This document shows positions 51,390-64,000 of a DNA stretch of 64,000 bases, in pieces. The stretch's first letter is position 1, and every line of letters starts with the position of its first letter. Under the pieces are notes generated by a model. That model did no database searches, was not told where the DNA came from, and saw only the letters and a list, made by a program, of their open reading frames with translations. The position numbers and the translations under genes were made by a program. This DNA is from Nymphaea colorata (taxonomy: Eukaryota > Streptophyta > Magnoliopsida > Nymphaeales > Nymphaeaceae): contig NC_045147.1 in assembly GCF_008831285.2 (NCBI RefSeq), positions 6,912,334-6,976,333 of the forward strand, in the 5' to 3' direction.

Positions 51390-51410
51390 AGAGAGAGAGA
51401 GAGAGAGAGA
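51390..51410 (+). repeat. (GA)n tract in the probable WEE1 5' UTR
   Basis: Ten GA units 45 bp upstream of ATG 51455, followed by CCGAGACCGAGGGAG. GA-rich 5' leaders are common in plant genes. A two-codon upstream frame (ATG AAG TAA) lies near 51346. Confidence 0.8.
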
Positions 51411-51454
51411 CCGAGACCGAGGGAGATCCTTTTCGCCCAAGAGACACGGGGAAA

Positions 51455-54400
51455 ATGATTTCATCGTCCGGCAACCTGCGGGAGAAGCTCGGCCAGGTGT
51501 TTTTGCTGCCCGACGGTGAGGAGACCGCGTTTCCTGCCGAAGAAGATGACAAGGATTTCATCCTCAGCCAGGATTTCTTCTGGTACGTTATATATTTTAG
51601 CGATTTTTCGAGCTAATTTGCTCCAATCAGAACACAAACCCTCTCATCTGCCTGGCATCTTATCTGCCGTACTCCATTATGGGCACGGATAATTTCTGAT
51701 TACACAGAAGGGTTCGGTATTGTCTCATTGACCATTTTGGATCTCGCCAAGTTATCCCCCCATTGCTCGGACGAGATTGGGTTCTTGTCTTGTGCTAAAC
51801 AACGGGATACCTCATCTGGATGGAGTTATCTTGATGAGTAAACGGAGACTGAGCCATTATCTTTTGGGCATTTTCTTTTAACTTGATTTTGATACCGAAC
51901 GGTAGCAGGAACTTTAGTGTTCCTTCTTCATTGACTTCTAGTTTATTTATTTATTATTATTGTTTTTTTCAGCACGCCAGATTATATCACCCCAGACGAA
52001 CGACAAATCTGCCATATCTCAGGCTTTGATAAGGTACTAGCTAATCTACTGTCTGCTCCAAAGAGTAGATTTATTCCTTTCTCCTAGATCAGTTTCTGAT
52101 ATTCCATGTTACAGGAAAATCTTCCTTGCCCAAAATCTCCTGTAAAATCATGTGCAGACAGAAACAAGAGATACAGAACTGGTATGTTTGCTTGCAGTCC
52201 TCCAAATTTTGGGAACTGGACAAGTGAGTCGATACTAAAACGTTTTAGTCGTTTTCCTTGTCTGTCATTTGGTTTCTTGGGGTTTAAATTCTAGAGACCT
52301 TTCCAGACAACTTTGATTCCAAGAAGCAATGCCCTCCAAGGGCAGCAGAACTTCCTGCAGAAACTTCAACCGCACAGGACTGGAAGTCAATCAAGTCGTC
52401 AATACCTGGAACAGAGAAGAAGCAAAGCTATGTTTCCCGATCAGCAGTGGCTCTGCGGTGCCGTGTCACTCCTCCTATTTGCGTCAAGAACCCGTATTTA
52501 AGTGGGAATACGGTGATGAATCTGGATATTGTTTGCAAGCAGAAATCTAAACCTGAAGGTGCCCGCTAAGATATATTCAGCAGTAAAAGTTTTAAAACAT
52601 TAGGGGTTTTGTAGTACAATGAGAATTGTGACCCATGATTTAAAGCCTGAGCCCATTCAAAACTTGTGATTAATTATTCTTCCGCATATTGGCCAATACT
52701 TCCAAACGCTAACAGAAATCTAACTGGCGTAATTGCCGGTAAGTTGATGCTTCCAAATATCCTCTCAGTAACCAACGTTAGGCATATCTATGAACCGAGA
52801 AAAAATCTGCACGAAGAAGAACGTATTCCCTGGCAGAAAATTCGCTAGGAAAAATCTAGATTGAAAAAAGTAAAGTGCATGGGTTTGTGTGAATCGAGAA
52901 AATGAGGGTTAACAGAAAACATTTAAAGAGAGCTTTGCTGGGCAGTGGCAAAGCAAAAACTGCGCATAATCTTGCTGGAAAAATTAAACTGCTTGTGTTT
53001 GTGGTAATCGAGAAAATGAGGGTTAAAAAAAAAACCTAAAGACGGCTTTGCTGGGCAGTGGCAGAGTTAAATTTTGCACAACTCTGCTGGGACAAATTCC
53101 AGATGAGGAGTTTTTGCCAGCAAAAAGTGGCTGATTTTAGAAAATTTTCCTCCTACAATCTTTCTGTCAATTGAACAAATGAGAAATGTGTTTTTTTTTT
53201 CACCGTTCACCTTTTGTCATCATTTTGCCGCTTCTGAAACTGTAGCCTCACAAGTAACAAAGAGTCAAGACTACTAAATTAATGTTTGCACTCATTCCTG
53301 TTTGTCTTCCTATGGTCTTTCTCTGTATTGTGATGCCGTTGCCATGATGTTATTAGTTATTTCACGGTTACACCTGGACTCTTATGTGAATCAGCTTTGT
53401 TCCCCTCGGGTGTTGGTGGTGATGGCCTTTCACGGTATCATACTGATTTCCATGAACTCGAGGTGCATCCAGAATGGTCTCCTGCCCCTTCTTGTGTTTA
53501 ATACTTGTTAGACCTATATCATTTTTCTTATGATGGTTTCCTCCTTTCAGGAGATTGGCTGTGGTAATTTTAGCCGGGTATTCAAGGTATTGAAGAGAAC
53601 TGATGGTTGTATGTATGCAGTGAAACACACCATTAAGCAGCTACATCAAGAGACTGAAAGGTAATATTTTGTTGTCCTTTCTTCCTTCTTTTTGTGGACA
53701 AGGCGCATAATATATTTCACTAATTTGATAGAAGGCGTGCATTGATGGAGGTTCAAGCTCTGGCAGCTGTAGGTATGCAAGCAGGTCTTATTTCTTCCAT
53801 ATGTAACTGAGGCTTGCAATATGTATTCTTTTTCCATAAACGTTCCCATGTTTGGCTTGCGTAGGGTTTCAACGCAACATAGTTGGTTATTATACTTCAT
53901 GGTTTGAGAACGAGCAACTCTATATCCAGATGGAGCTTTGTGACCACAGCCTATCATTAAGTAGATCAGGTCCTTTGCTGCCATCAGAGGGCGAAGTTCT
54001 GGAAGCAATGCATCAGGTTCTTGTCACTTTTCCTGTTCTTCCAACCCCATGGAAAATATGGTGACTGATGACATATCTGTTGTTTTGGTTGAGTTATTTG
54101 TCAAGAGAACTGACTAATGCTTCTATTTTTCCAAAAGAAAAAGAAAAGTAGTTGCTTTCATAAGTTCATTGGGGGCTAAGTATGTAAGTATTGCTAGTAA
54201 TTATTATGACATTTTATTGATATAGCCAGGTTGCCTCGTAACTTATGCATTGCCTCTGATTTTTGTCTTCTGTTATGCATGGATAGATATTGCTCGCTTG
54301 TTCATGAGGTCATGGGGATAAGTCTCACCTGCAGCCATTTAGTAGTTGATCACATCAAGGATTCATGTCCTCAGTAGTTCCTGTGGTTGCCTTTTAGTCA

Positions 54401-56162
54401 GTCAGTGGTGTAATATGTTTTACAGTTCGAAAAACTCTCTTTATCTCTCTCTGCCCCCCCCCCCCCCACCACTTCTCTTTCAGATGTGGCTCCTTTGTTT
54501 ACTTTATTTCTTGTTCATTTTAATTTTTAATTTAATTCTCTGTCTGATAGTTGACAAATGCATAACTTTCAACATCTTTGCCTTCTTTTTGTAGGTTGCT
54601 GAAGCTTTGCACTTATTACATGAACGTGGAATTGTACACTTGGATGTAAAACCTGATAACATATATGTCAAAGACGGTGTCTATAAGCTAGGGGATTTTG
54701 GATGTGCAACACTGAAAGATGGAAGCATTCAAATTGAGGAAGGTGATGCACGTTACATGCCATTAGAGATACTAAATGATAAACATGAGCATTTGGACAG
54801 GGTTGATATCTTTTCACTGGGGGCCTCAATATACGAGCTTGTTAAAGGGTCTCCATTACCAGCATCTGGTTCACATTTTTTAGCGCTGAGGGAGGGCAAG
54901 CTATCTTTGCTTCCTGGTTACTCCTTGCAATTTCAAAATTTGCTTAAGGTACGATTTCCCCTATTGGGCTGGTTGAAAACAATGTTCATTAGTCACTTTA
55001 TTCTCTGGCACCACATAAGAAGGGAGCATGTTCGTCAATAATACTATTTTTTAACAAGAGATCACTGATTTACCATTAACCATGAAAATAATGCCTATGC
55101 TAGGAAGTTTTGTTGGTTGTTTAGTACACCCTTCCCTAAATCACGTTAAGGCGGTTGATCTGGCAAAATTGCATCCCTTTGGGATGTGACAAATGGATGA
55201 GGTGCTCTCCTCAAAGCATTCAGATACACCCTTAATTGACATCATGGAGCATGTAGCGGATGCATTTGGAGGAAGTCTAGCTGCCATCACTACTGCCTAT
55301 GCCTAGACATAGACCCAATAATTTTGTTGTCCAAAGCTGTAGCTCATTCAGTTTTAACCTTGTTTTACATGGCGACTCAGGCATTGATGGTACAATTTTT
55401 TATTTACTTGGTTACCTGTAACCTCTAAGACATTACTGCTGGATAATCCAAGTAGTTGTAAATAAATAAATCAGGAGGTAGTGTGTAACACGTATCCTTT
55501 GGGCAACTTTTGCGTTTTGTTTAAGCAAATGAAGGATGGTTTTGAAACTTGCACGGCTGTGATGAAAATCAAATGTGCTTAAAAGCGCATGCACTGTCAT
55601 GCACTCCCTTATGATCGCCAAACTGGTCCCCAGTAAACATGTGCCATGCATTGTCTGAATCGTCGAAAGCTTCTTCATGTTGACATATATGCTTCTGTTC
55701 CATGCTTACCCCTAGTTTTAACGACATTATAAGTTCAAGAACCATTCTCAAATTTTCATGGACAACATAATCTGAAGTTAACGAGACATGCAGCTTTTTT
55801 CACGAAGTGGACTAAAGAATGCTATAGATCTTGTATTTTATTTGTTGAACTGTAGCTGGCTTCTTGAGCAAGGACCAAAAATTTCACTACACGTGTTTAG
55901 AAATGTTTATTGGTTACAGATGTACTTTAGGGCAATCTGGAGGCCGTTATGTTATGGTTTGATTTTTCTTAACAAAATACGACTTTTTATTTTCTATAAT
56001 TTTATCATCGTGATACACTTGTATGTGCTAATATTATACACATTCTAATTTCTGCAGATTATGATGGACCCTGATCCCAGAAAGAGACCTTCTGCTAAAG
56101 AGCTGCTCAAGAATCCAATTTTTAAAGTTAGTAAGGAAAACAACCCGTCAAAGTTCAAGTAA
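51455..56162 (+). CDS. WEE1: WEE1-like protein kinase, complete, ten exons
   Basis: WEE1 adds the inhibitory phosphate to Tyr15 of CDKs; in plants it acts in the DNA-replication and damage checkpoint. Exons: 51455-51582, 51973-52033, 52115-52223, 52295-52558, 53395-53462, 53551-53660, 53732-53772, 53865-54016, 54595-54948, 56058-56162. All junctions are GT/AG and phases agree, giving 463 residues. The N-terminal region has the plant WEE1 motif DFILSQDFFCTPDYITP (34-50) and SAVALRCR before the kinase. Kinase landmarks: glycine loop GCGNFSRV (213-220), Lys235 in YAVKH, HLDVKPDN with Asp328, DFG at 345-347, and EGDARYMPLEIL, a Wee1-type activation segment. Arabidopsis WEE1 is about 500 residues; the difference is mainly a shorter N terminus, and the true start could be further upstream. 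The exon 4/5 join (acceptor 53394) is supported by phase and alignment. Confidence 0.95.
52848..53100 (+). repeat. Tandem duplication (~115 bp) in WEE1 intron 4
   Basis: Two diverged units share AATCGAGAAAATGAGGGTTA (52891 and about 53006) and GCTTTGCTGGGCAGTGGCA (about 52932 and 53044). They are non-coding and lie inside the 836 bp intron between exons 4 and 5. Confidence 0.8.
54949..56057 (+). other. WEE1 intron 9 (1.1 kb)
   Basis: The longest WEE1 intron, separating the bulk of the kinase C-lobe from the last 34 codons. It starts GTACGA and ends TTTCTGCAG. No coding insert is recognised. Confidence 0.85.
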
Positions 56163-56458
56163 TATTGCTAAGGAACACAGTAGAAGTTGTTCAACTTAAT
56201 AGCCAAAGCCAAATTACGCGACATTATGGTTGTTTTTGTCGTTAAGAAGGCTACAAGGCTGCAGTGTTCGAGGCAGAAGTTATGTTATCGGTTCTTTATG
56301 TCAATATAGGCTGTCGAGCAGATGGATAGATTTTGTACTTGCTGAAAGTAAGTCTGCCTATTTTGCAAAAAATTGCTCCCAGTCCCGGGAAAAGAGACAT
56401 TGCCCGTTCCATTCTGTTGGGCATATCGAGTGCACATGATTGGACTGAGATTTGAGCT

Positions 56459-56487
56459 ACATATATATATATAGAGAGAGAGAGAGG
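56459..56487 (+). repeat. (TA)n(GA)n compound microsatellite
   Basis: An AT run is followed by a GA run and poly-G. A second, similar compound tract lies at about 56587-56613, roughly 130 bp away, so the pair may come from a local duplication. Confidence 0.85.
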
Positions 56488-59044
56488 GGGGGGAGCAGAG
56501 GAAGACTCATTGGCGTGCCTGATCAGTCTTCATTTTGTTTTATAAGTTATCAGACCAAGTATCTTGCATACTGGCAGACACACTCACATATATATATTAT
56601 AGAGAGAGAGAGATGGACTACAAATTTACATTTTAATCATAGACGAAAGAGATACCACAATTAAATATTTAATTCAATTTTGAATTAACTTTGAAAATAT
56701 CCTTTTAATATCATATGAAGCCATTCGGCTCTATTTTATTTCAATCAAGGGTGGCCTTACTTACTGCAAAGACTGTATAGCTCAATTGTAGTACTTATTC
56801 CCCTGGCTAATGCACCAAGAATAGAGCTGGAGAAGCTGCATCACTAGGTATCTCTTAACCACTTGCATAAAGTTGCGAAAGAAATCTTAAGAACAAAAGT
56901 TCATTAGCTTCTCATTTTTACAATACAAGTAATCTATAGATTGGAGCATTCCATGATGAATTGTCACTGAGGTTTTAAGATTCCACCTCTTAGTTTATTG
57001 TTATACTTAGTCCTTTTCATCTATTGTTGGCAAACTTGGGAATCACCCGAGTCAGATAAGAATCGTTTAGCTACTGGGCCATGGATTAGGATCCAAGTGA
57101 TACTACATCAAGACTTGGCTGAGACTCAGCGGACCCAGTGGATCATTGACTTGGTATGAAATTGCCTCAATCAGCATTATATGAATCTAGGGAATGCGGA
57201 ACGAGTTTTTTGATTGCCCCAATTTGAACTTGGCTTTATATTTAAACCGGTTTTGTCAAATTGTCATGGAAAAAAGGATAATTGCCCCACCCATTATTGC
57301 ACAAGCACTAGAATCGTAGCATCATATGCCAATCCACCCTCTAGGGCTTCAACTTTCATGGCCAGTGAGCAATAGGTAGTGAGCCACGAGCAACGATCAT
57401 CCGGCCCTACACTCCAGTATCTCTCTCTCTCTTAGATTGTAATCTGGCTTCCATTGGGCGTGATCGACTGGCTGTCAGCTAAGACAATGTCGGAGATCCC
57501 CAAAAGCTGAGGGTCACTAGAAATGTCTCTCTACCTCTCCGCCCCCACCCCCCCACTCCCAACCCACTGCTGGTTGGTGGTTTCCACCTTTCCAGCAACC
57601 ACTAGGACCCAACCATCTGCCAGTTGGAGGTCTCTCTTTCTTAGTCTCCCACTCTCTCCCTGACATCCTGAAGGGGTTAGTCAAGATGTTAGTGGCTACC
57701 ATAATAAACACCTTGAGAAACAAAGGAGAAGACAAATAGAAGAAATGACCATCATCATAAATGGTTTTATTTCATTTGGTCCTTTGGAAAAGAAAGAATT
57801 AGAGAGCTACCAAGAGAGAAGACGGAGAGAGATGTGAATTTAACCTACCCTTGTACATCATAGCCACCATCATAAACAACTTGAGAAATGAGGCCCATCA
57901 AGCTGATGCTTCTGCCTTCATAGAATATGTCAATATTTCTATCCACCTTGAGCCAAAAAGGTTGAAAGGCTAGGAAGAGAAGGAGCACATATCAGATAGG
58001 AAGAAGATGAGTAATTGAGTGACAATAAGAGAAGAAGAGAAGGGCTTGGGGCATAGGAGGCTTATATCTCATACCAATTCCTTCCCAAGTTGAATGGCGG
58101 CAATCTGGTTGCTATACCATTAAACACGCATATACTCCTAAACTTGGATTTTAGTCTGTGGTATCTTAGTGTTGCAGTGAATCCACACAAAACAAAAAAA
58201 AAGCACAAATTCTTTCTCTCTCACACACACATTCTTTGTGGAAGGGGAGATGGGGAAGGACAGGGGTATAAGTAAAGAAATAGAAAGAGAAGAAGAGTAG
58301 AAATGGGAGTTAAGTAGGATTACCATGGTTGGCAAGGCACACAAAGCAAAACAATTTAAAAAATGAAAATGATTAAAAATAATATGGAGGAGCTTTCTTT
58401 CTTGCACCAAATTCTTCTTGGATTTCAACACTCTTTATTCAAATTATCGTGATCTATGTGATATTTGTGTACGTTGTCCTTGCAAGGGGTTGCTTCAATG
58501 TCACAATTGATGGATGTAAGGGCTTCAGTTTTCATCTATTCGTACACCATTGGCATGTATATGTCTATAGCATGCATTAGCACCTTGATCTCCATCCTTA
58601 GGTAAACTATCGAAAATGCTTTGCAATCTTGTTCTAGCTTGTTCAAGATTCTGCAAAAATGTTTCCCATTGCTCAAGAAACTGAAATATTGTTGAACATG
58701 AATATAGGTTCTTCTTAAGGATTGCATGCATACTCTCCAATCTATATTCTTTGCTGCACTTTGAAATATGTGCAACAAGCAATATGTACACTCAACTACA
58801 ACTGCATCGCTTGCATATTTTTCATCTACCATGCTATCTATGTCATCATTGTTGTCCTCTACATTAACAATTGCATTTACAATGTACCTATTAACTAGAA
58901 GTATATGTCCTCACAAAAGTAACAACATTCATAGAAGGTTCAGTATTCCAAAAACCCTAGCATTTCAGTTTGCACATGTAGTGGCAGCAATGACATTTGA
59001 TATAAAATGCCTTGTATTGCTTTCAAAGATATAATTACATGCAA

Positions 59045-59480
59045 TAACTTTACATTGATAGCATTTATGTTAAAATGATAACAAATGCTATCAAAACCAT
59101 ATGTTGTCTTTCTTTATTAATAGTGTTTATACTAAAATTATAACAGACACTGATATAACTAATTATTTTTACATTAAAATGATTAAAGATTAGTGAAATT
59201 GCATGCATTCATGCTTTACTGATAGCAATTACCTTAAAATGATAAGAGATGAGTGAAACTGCATGTAACAGCATTTTACTGATAGCATTTATGTTAAAAT
59301 GGTGACAGATGTTGGCATAACTGCATATAGCAAGGCAATGTTGATACTGTCTTCATTAAAGTGGTAATTGAGGTTGGTGTAACTAAATGCAATAATGTTC
59401 TACTAATAGTATTTATGTTATAATGATAAAATAGGCTCGCATTTTCGCCAAAAAAATGCAATACTGATATCATTTATTGA
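59045..59480 (+). repeat. ~61 bp degenerate minisatellite
   Basis: The motif TGATAGCATTTATGTTAAAATGATAACAGATG and variants recur at about 59052, 59119, 59160, 59219, 59279, 59341, 59403 and 59465, a spacing near 61 bp. In several units it is followed by GGTGTAACTGCATGTAAC-like sequence. Confidence 0.75.
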
Positions 59481-62400
59481 AAATGTTGTCAGCTGCATGA
59501 TCTTACAATTAATAAGTCAGATAAAGGCATGTAATGCCGATAAAATAATAGTGGATATGCCTTCCATAACACTTTACATGTAGGTTGTGATGATAAAAAG
59601 CCTAGAATAATGACAATTTGTTTATACATGTTGCTTTTTAACATAATCACAAATGTGCGGACATGTCAGTTGCAATAACCTGTTGTCTCTTTTATTAGAT
59701 GTGGCAGTAACCAATCAATATCTGTTCCAGTTAATTTATACTTTGACAAAATATTCTTCACCACCCGTAAAATGTCTTCTTTAGAATGTCACAAGTGATG
59801 TAAGTATCTTAAGCACTCTTCCTTGTTCGTAGATGAACTAATTGCTACACAATGTCATTTACATACCTTGAATTTTTGTTTACAGGAAGTGCCATCAGTG
59901 AGCAGCTCATTGGATGCTTGTATTGAACAGAAGTCACATTGAATCCCACTTCATTGAGTGGGAAAGCTAAAGTTGTTTTATAAACAAGAATTCACTGAAA
60001 TAGTAGTGTCAGATGCAAAAGCAATTGAGGAAACATTTGGAATCCACTTTTATTTAGGAAGTAAGTGAAGGGTGTTTTTCGAAATATGCTTTTTGTATTT
60101 TTTGCATCATCACACCAACTTAAGAGAATTAAAAAAATACCAACCTTTTAACTACTTTACACTAGCTACTTCATCGTGTGATTTCTAGAGGCACTTTCAG
60201 GATGCTACCTTGTTATTTGCTGGCATCTAAGCCTTCATATTATACTTGATCCAAAGAAATGTGTATCCATTGCCCTCCCTTATCCTTTCCCATGTGGGTC
60301 ATCTCTCTATCTCTCTCTCTCTTTGTTTCTTTCTTCATCTTCAATCACCTTTGCATCGTCATTGCTCCTTTGCTTCTTACCTCATTCTTCTTTCTTCCTC
60401 TCATTATTTCTAGTCAATTCAAGGAGTAATAGCTTCATGAAGAGCATAGGCCTTGATTCAAGAGCTAGGTGTGAAGAACATGGGTGGAGAAGCCCTAATA
60501 TTACTCACTTCCTTACAGTAAAAAATGATGTCTTTATCCTGTCTTTCCCCTTTCTCAAAATTATTTTATGTAAAATTTATAATTATTTAGGATTTTTAAA
60601 GAGTATATTTAATGTTGAGATTTGCTTTTAGTAAGTGCATTTAGGTCTGTTTACAGTTGAACGTGTCCGAAGGCTAGGTCTAGAACCCAATTGTTGCTAG
60701 TTTAATTTAATTTCTACATCAACTTAGCGTAGATCTTATGCTCCCTTTTGGTAGTTATATAAATTACTGTTTTATTTGGTATTGTATTAGAATTAGCATT
60801 GTAATTATTTTTCTGTAATATGTATTTATTACATCAATGCAGTTTTCAGTAGTTTGTTTTCTGTGTAAATTGTTTTCTATACTGTTCTCAGAGATCAGCT
60901 TGCATGGGATCCCATGTTTAATGGTTTTTTACATTTTTGTCTGATAATTTGTCAACTCTAGTCTTATAGGTAAATTAAGTTTTATGGTACATTTACGTTT
61001 AAGTTTTATGGTACATTTACGTTGAATCCTTGAGTTTGAAGTGGATCTCCTCATCTGTCTATAATCTATCTGATAGACAGGCCTGTGACAAAACATTTTC
61101 TTACTTTTTAATTCCAACTGGAAGGCAAACTTTTATCTATTTTTTGGAGCATAGCTTTCTTTATCTGTCGAGAGACTAATCTAAAATTCAGCTAAATTGG
61201 GTAAAAAATATGGAGATACATGCATTTTCTTAGAGTTCAACTCTTGAGTGCAAGGTCTCTGTTTGTCTCAATTTCTGCATAGATCGAGTCAAGCCCTGAC
61301 TTTGGTGCTTGATTTTTGCAGTTTAGAGTACTAGTTGTTTTTGCCAGTGATTTTTGGTTTTTTCTCCATTTTAGAACATTAGTCATGTTTGCATTCTTCA
61401 ATGATTTTTAGACTTTAATCGAAGGATATTTTTGAATTTATAAGTCAAGATTGATTGTTGTTCTTTTTTATTTCTGTACGGATGAATCAAATGGTTAGGT
61501 TGCGTTCTTAGTTTGTTTGTTATCCTTTTGTCCCATACTAATGTGGTTTTGCTTCCTCTGTGTTGTGGAGGTTCTGAAGGAGAGGAGCAAAGCAGATAAA
61601 AGGACGATGGACGAAGTAAAGAACACCTGTGAAGACTAGTTTTGGGTTTTAGGATTTAGGACAAAGATAGTTTGCTTTTGTTAATTCTGAATCTAGTTGT
61701 GTTTCCTTGTCTTCATTAATCAGGTTGTATTAATTTTGTCTTCACTATGAACCTTGTAATAAGTTGATTACACTTTTTTTTTGTTCTAAGTTAAGGAAAT
61801 AACATGTAGATTTTATTGGGGAATATTTACGTTCATCCTTCCATTCACCGTGAATTGAACCCAATTTTTCACTATCCAACAACAGTTAGTTTTGAGTTTG
61901 GTGTATGCTTTGTTGTTTTCATTGAAAATATGCTAAAAATTAAACACCATTCTACGGGGAAACAATCACTTTGGGGACACTGTATTCAATCTGCTTAATT
62001 TATTTGCTTCCTATTCTCATTCCCCTATTTGATTTCTTGTCAAATAATGTTTCATTTTCAATAAACAACAATAATTTGGAAACCAATAAACAACATATTA
62101 GAAACACAAGACAAACATTGGAAAGTGTGAAACGTCATCCATTTTCAATTTGGCAATTCCAGTCAATAATTTACTATATGTAGATCAATCAGTCCTCACA
62201 CCATAAAATTTTACCGTCATCTTGTTTAAATAACTGAAAGTGAAGCAAAAACAAAGAATAGATCCCTAGATCTATTTTGCATGTTCCTTATTACGAGTAG
62301 CTCCTATAAACGCTCAAACTAATTAGTTACAGACTACTTGAAGTACGACATCTTGATACCAATAAGAGCAAGAATAAAAATGGATAAATGACCAAGGAGA

Positions 62401-62890
62401 AGAAAAGCTCAGCCAACTCCCATATGGACCGATCGCCGATGCATCCAAGGGCCCACTGCCCTGCCTTGCTAGAAAGGCTTAGCCTGATCTGAGCGTGCAT
62501 TTGTCGAAAGAAACTTTGACCACTTTCTCCATTGCAGTTGGCCTGAGAACTATGGAAGGTACTCGGCAGCCGACTTTTTCCTTGATCAAGAACCCCACAT
62601 TTGGGAGATTAAAACGCCTTTTTCCCTAATAGACGTTTAGCGTTTTGCAAGTTACGGGATATGCCTTTCCCCAATCATCCATTCAACATTTTGACACATT
62701 CTTCAAAAGATTTTCCTTACCATCACAAAAAGCTACTCTTCAAGAAATGGAGATAGATTAAAGATTTTAGAAAGCTTGGCTAATTTGAAATCCATCCTTG
62801 ATTAGTAGGCTCTGCGGCTTCAGAAACATGGTAATTGCAGCAACCAGCTCCTGTCACCATTCGTCCCACTCTTCGTAGCTCCTATACTTT

Positions 62891-63339
62891 TTATGTGCTG
62901 TTCACTTGGCATTCTGAATATTCGGAAACGATACCTTCTGCTACACTCCTTGCCCTTGCATGGCCGAACAGTTTTCCCACAATGACCAGTGAAAAATTTA
63001 TGGCATTTCCAGGGCCACTACCAGTGATCAGATTGCCATCGATAACCACACCAGCACCTTTAGCAACTTGGCCAGTGAAATTACCAGTCATGCTCTGCTG
63101 CTCACTCACCATCCTATCCTGCTGGATGGAGAAAGGGTATAACAAAAGCATATCAAAGAGATTGGAAACAAAAATTAGGGGAAATGAACCATCCATACCT
63201 TGAACAAGCCTTGTTTCTCTAGAACCACGACAGTAGAAGAACAGATTTCCCCATATACCTTACCAGCTGAATCTTGTTCTTGGAGCAACTTCTTCAAAAC
63301 TCTTGACTTGTGCAACCGCTCTCCTCTATTACAACCACC
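62891..63339 (-). CDS. DJ-1/PfpI-family protein, C-terminal two exons (5' part beyond window)
   Basis: DJ-1/PfpI proteins are class I glutamine-amidotransferase-like enzymes, linked in plants to glyoxalase activity and oxidative-stress protection. The penultimate exon (63199-63339, 47 codons) encodes [14 protein letters not shown] and [20 protein letters not shown]; its Cys sits at the nucleophile-elbow position. The last exon (62891-63118, 75 codons plus TAA) encodes [19 protein letters not shown] and [19 protein letters not shown], a C-terminal motif I associate with the DJ1C-type plant proteins. Borders are AG/GT and both exons are in phase 0; the last exon could start three bases earlier. 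Oddities: the elbow reads GEICSST where the family usually has GAICSSP or similar, and the segment after the intron is divergent from the usual pattern. It may be a diverged paralogue or a decaying gene. Earlier exons should lie past 64000. Confidence 0.8.
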
Positions 63340-64000
63340 CTAATGAGTTAAAAGCTGACTTAGAGATGTCATTATCAACAAGGTGCTCTAACAACCAAAT
63401 ACTGCGCTACATCCAAGTATGGATGTATCATATGCATAACAGAATAAAATTTTTATATAAGTTAGTGCATCCCAGAAGAACCCTTTGAGTTGACAAGGGA
63501 AAATTTTTCAAATGGACCTGATTTCACCACTGTTGCAGACACTTAGCACATGCACGACGTCCATATAACATGATACTAGATGCAGCACACACTTTATAGA
63601 CACAATTAATCAATGTGGAACACAGCCAAAATGACCAGTTACTGTTGAAAGTTTCAGTTTGAATTTGCCGTTGGTCAACTATTTGGATTTAATGATATTA
63701 TTGCTTTATTACTTCAGACAAAGAATGTATATAAAGCTAACCATACAAATTTAGGTAAAATAGTGAAATATCACAGCTTGGGTCACATTCTATCTATTTT
63801 TAGTTTTTGAAGGACCCTCATTTCTTAATATTCTATTGTTAACATTAAGCCCATTGTTTTTTCTTCAATCTTTCATGTCAATTTTATGACTTTATCCTAA
63901 AATATCAGAACTTTCCCATGTTTCCTTGCAGAATGATATGCTCAGTTTTGTTAACGAAGACAGCAAGCACACACATGCACACACAAAATGGAGGACCATC
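63340..64000 (-). other. Probable intron of the DJ-1-family gene
   Basis: Follows the 3' splice site (AG at 63340-63341 on the minus strand). I looked for the exon that normally precedes GGxxG in this family (ending in a hydrophobic strand and LPG) and did not find it here. Confidence 0.5.

Larger units (their letters stand above)
56163..62890. other. Intergenic DNA between WEE1 and the DJ-1-family gene
   Basis: AT-rich, with no recognised gene. The longest open frames (about 98-102 codons near 58540-58830 minus and 60323-60631 plus) have no domain I recognise. The CT-rich stretch at 60300-60420 looks like a leader or microsatellite. The region also holds the microsatellites and minisatellite listed separately. 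Confidence 0.55.

Noticed and set aside
52160-52201. A tiny intron inside WEE1 exon 3 (GTATG...TGCAG)
   Set aside because: About 16 bp is far too short for a plant intron, and reading through keeps the frame to the good donor at 52224.
58525-58832. Minus-strand open frames of 88-98 codons as a gene
   Set aside because: Two overlapping frames compete, no domain is recognised and there is no splice support.

Overview
This is a stretch of flowering-plant nuclear DNA. It is AT-rich, with long introns, AG/GT splice sites, a plant WEE1 kinase gene, a chromovirus-type Ty3/gypsy retrotransposon, several TIR-transposon fragments and a large satellite-like array. I cannot name the species. Most open frames here are chance or repeat-derived. 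Only two loci look like host genes that may work: WEE1 (complete) and a DJ-1-family gene (3' end only).

Layout. 1-9264: gene-poor intergenic DNA. About 9270-32500: two tandem copies (A and B) of one block. Each copy carries the 5' exons of a BIG BROTHER-type RING E3 ligase gene, and both are broken. Copy A (9270-24840) is split by a decayed Tekay/Del-like Ty3/gypsy element (about 15091-23365). That element has lost its 5' LTR, has three in-frame stops and a frameshift, and carries a nested ~350 bp TIR element in its 3' LTR. Copy B (24845-32500) carries an unrelated ~2.3 kb insertion or replacement (27063-29370).

About 32503-48340: a 15.8 kb array of a ~167 bp repeat. The unit is itself a dimer of two diverged ~80-90 bp halves. 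The array is laid out in four blocks of alternating orientation, with switches near 38275, 45940 and 47522. Most unit-to-unit differences look like CG to TG/CA changes, as expected for old methylated satellite DNA. This is the most unusual structure in the window.

48379-49510: a GT-rich minisatellite and two TIR-transposon-like terminal regions. 51455-56162: WEE1 on the + strand, ten exons, 463 codons, with all kinase motifs intact. 56163-62890: intergenic DNA with microsatellites and a ~61 bp degenerate minisatellite. 62891-63339: the last two exons of a minus-strand DJ-1-family gene whose 5' part lies beyond the window. The genes do not form a pathway; the neighbourhood looks like a repeat-rich interval with one conserved cell-cycle gene.
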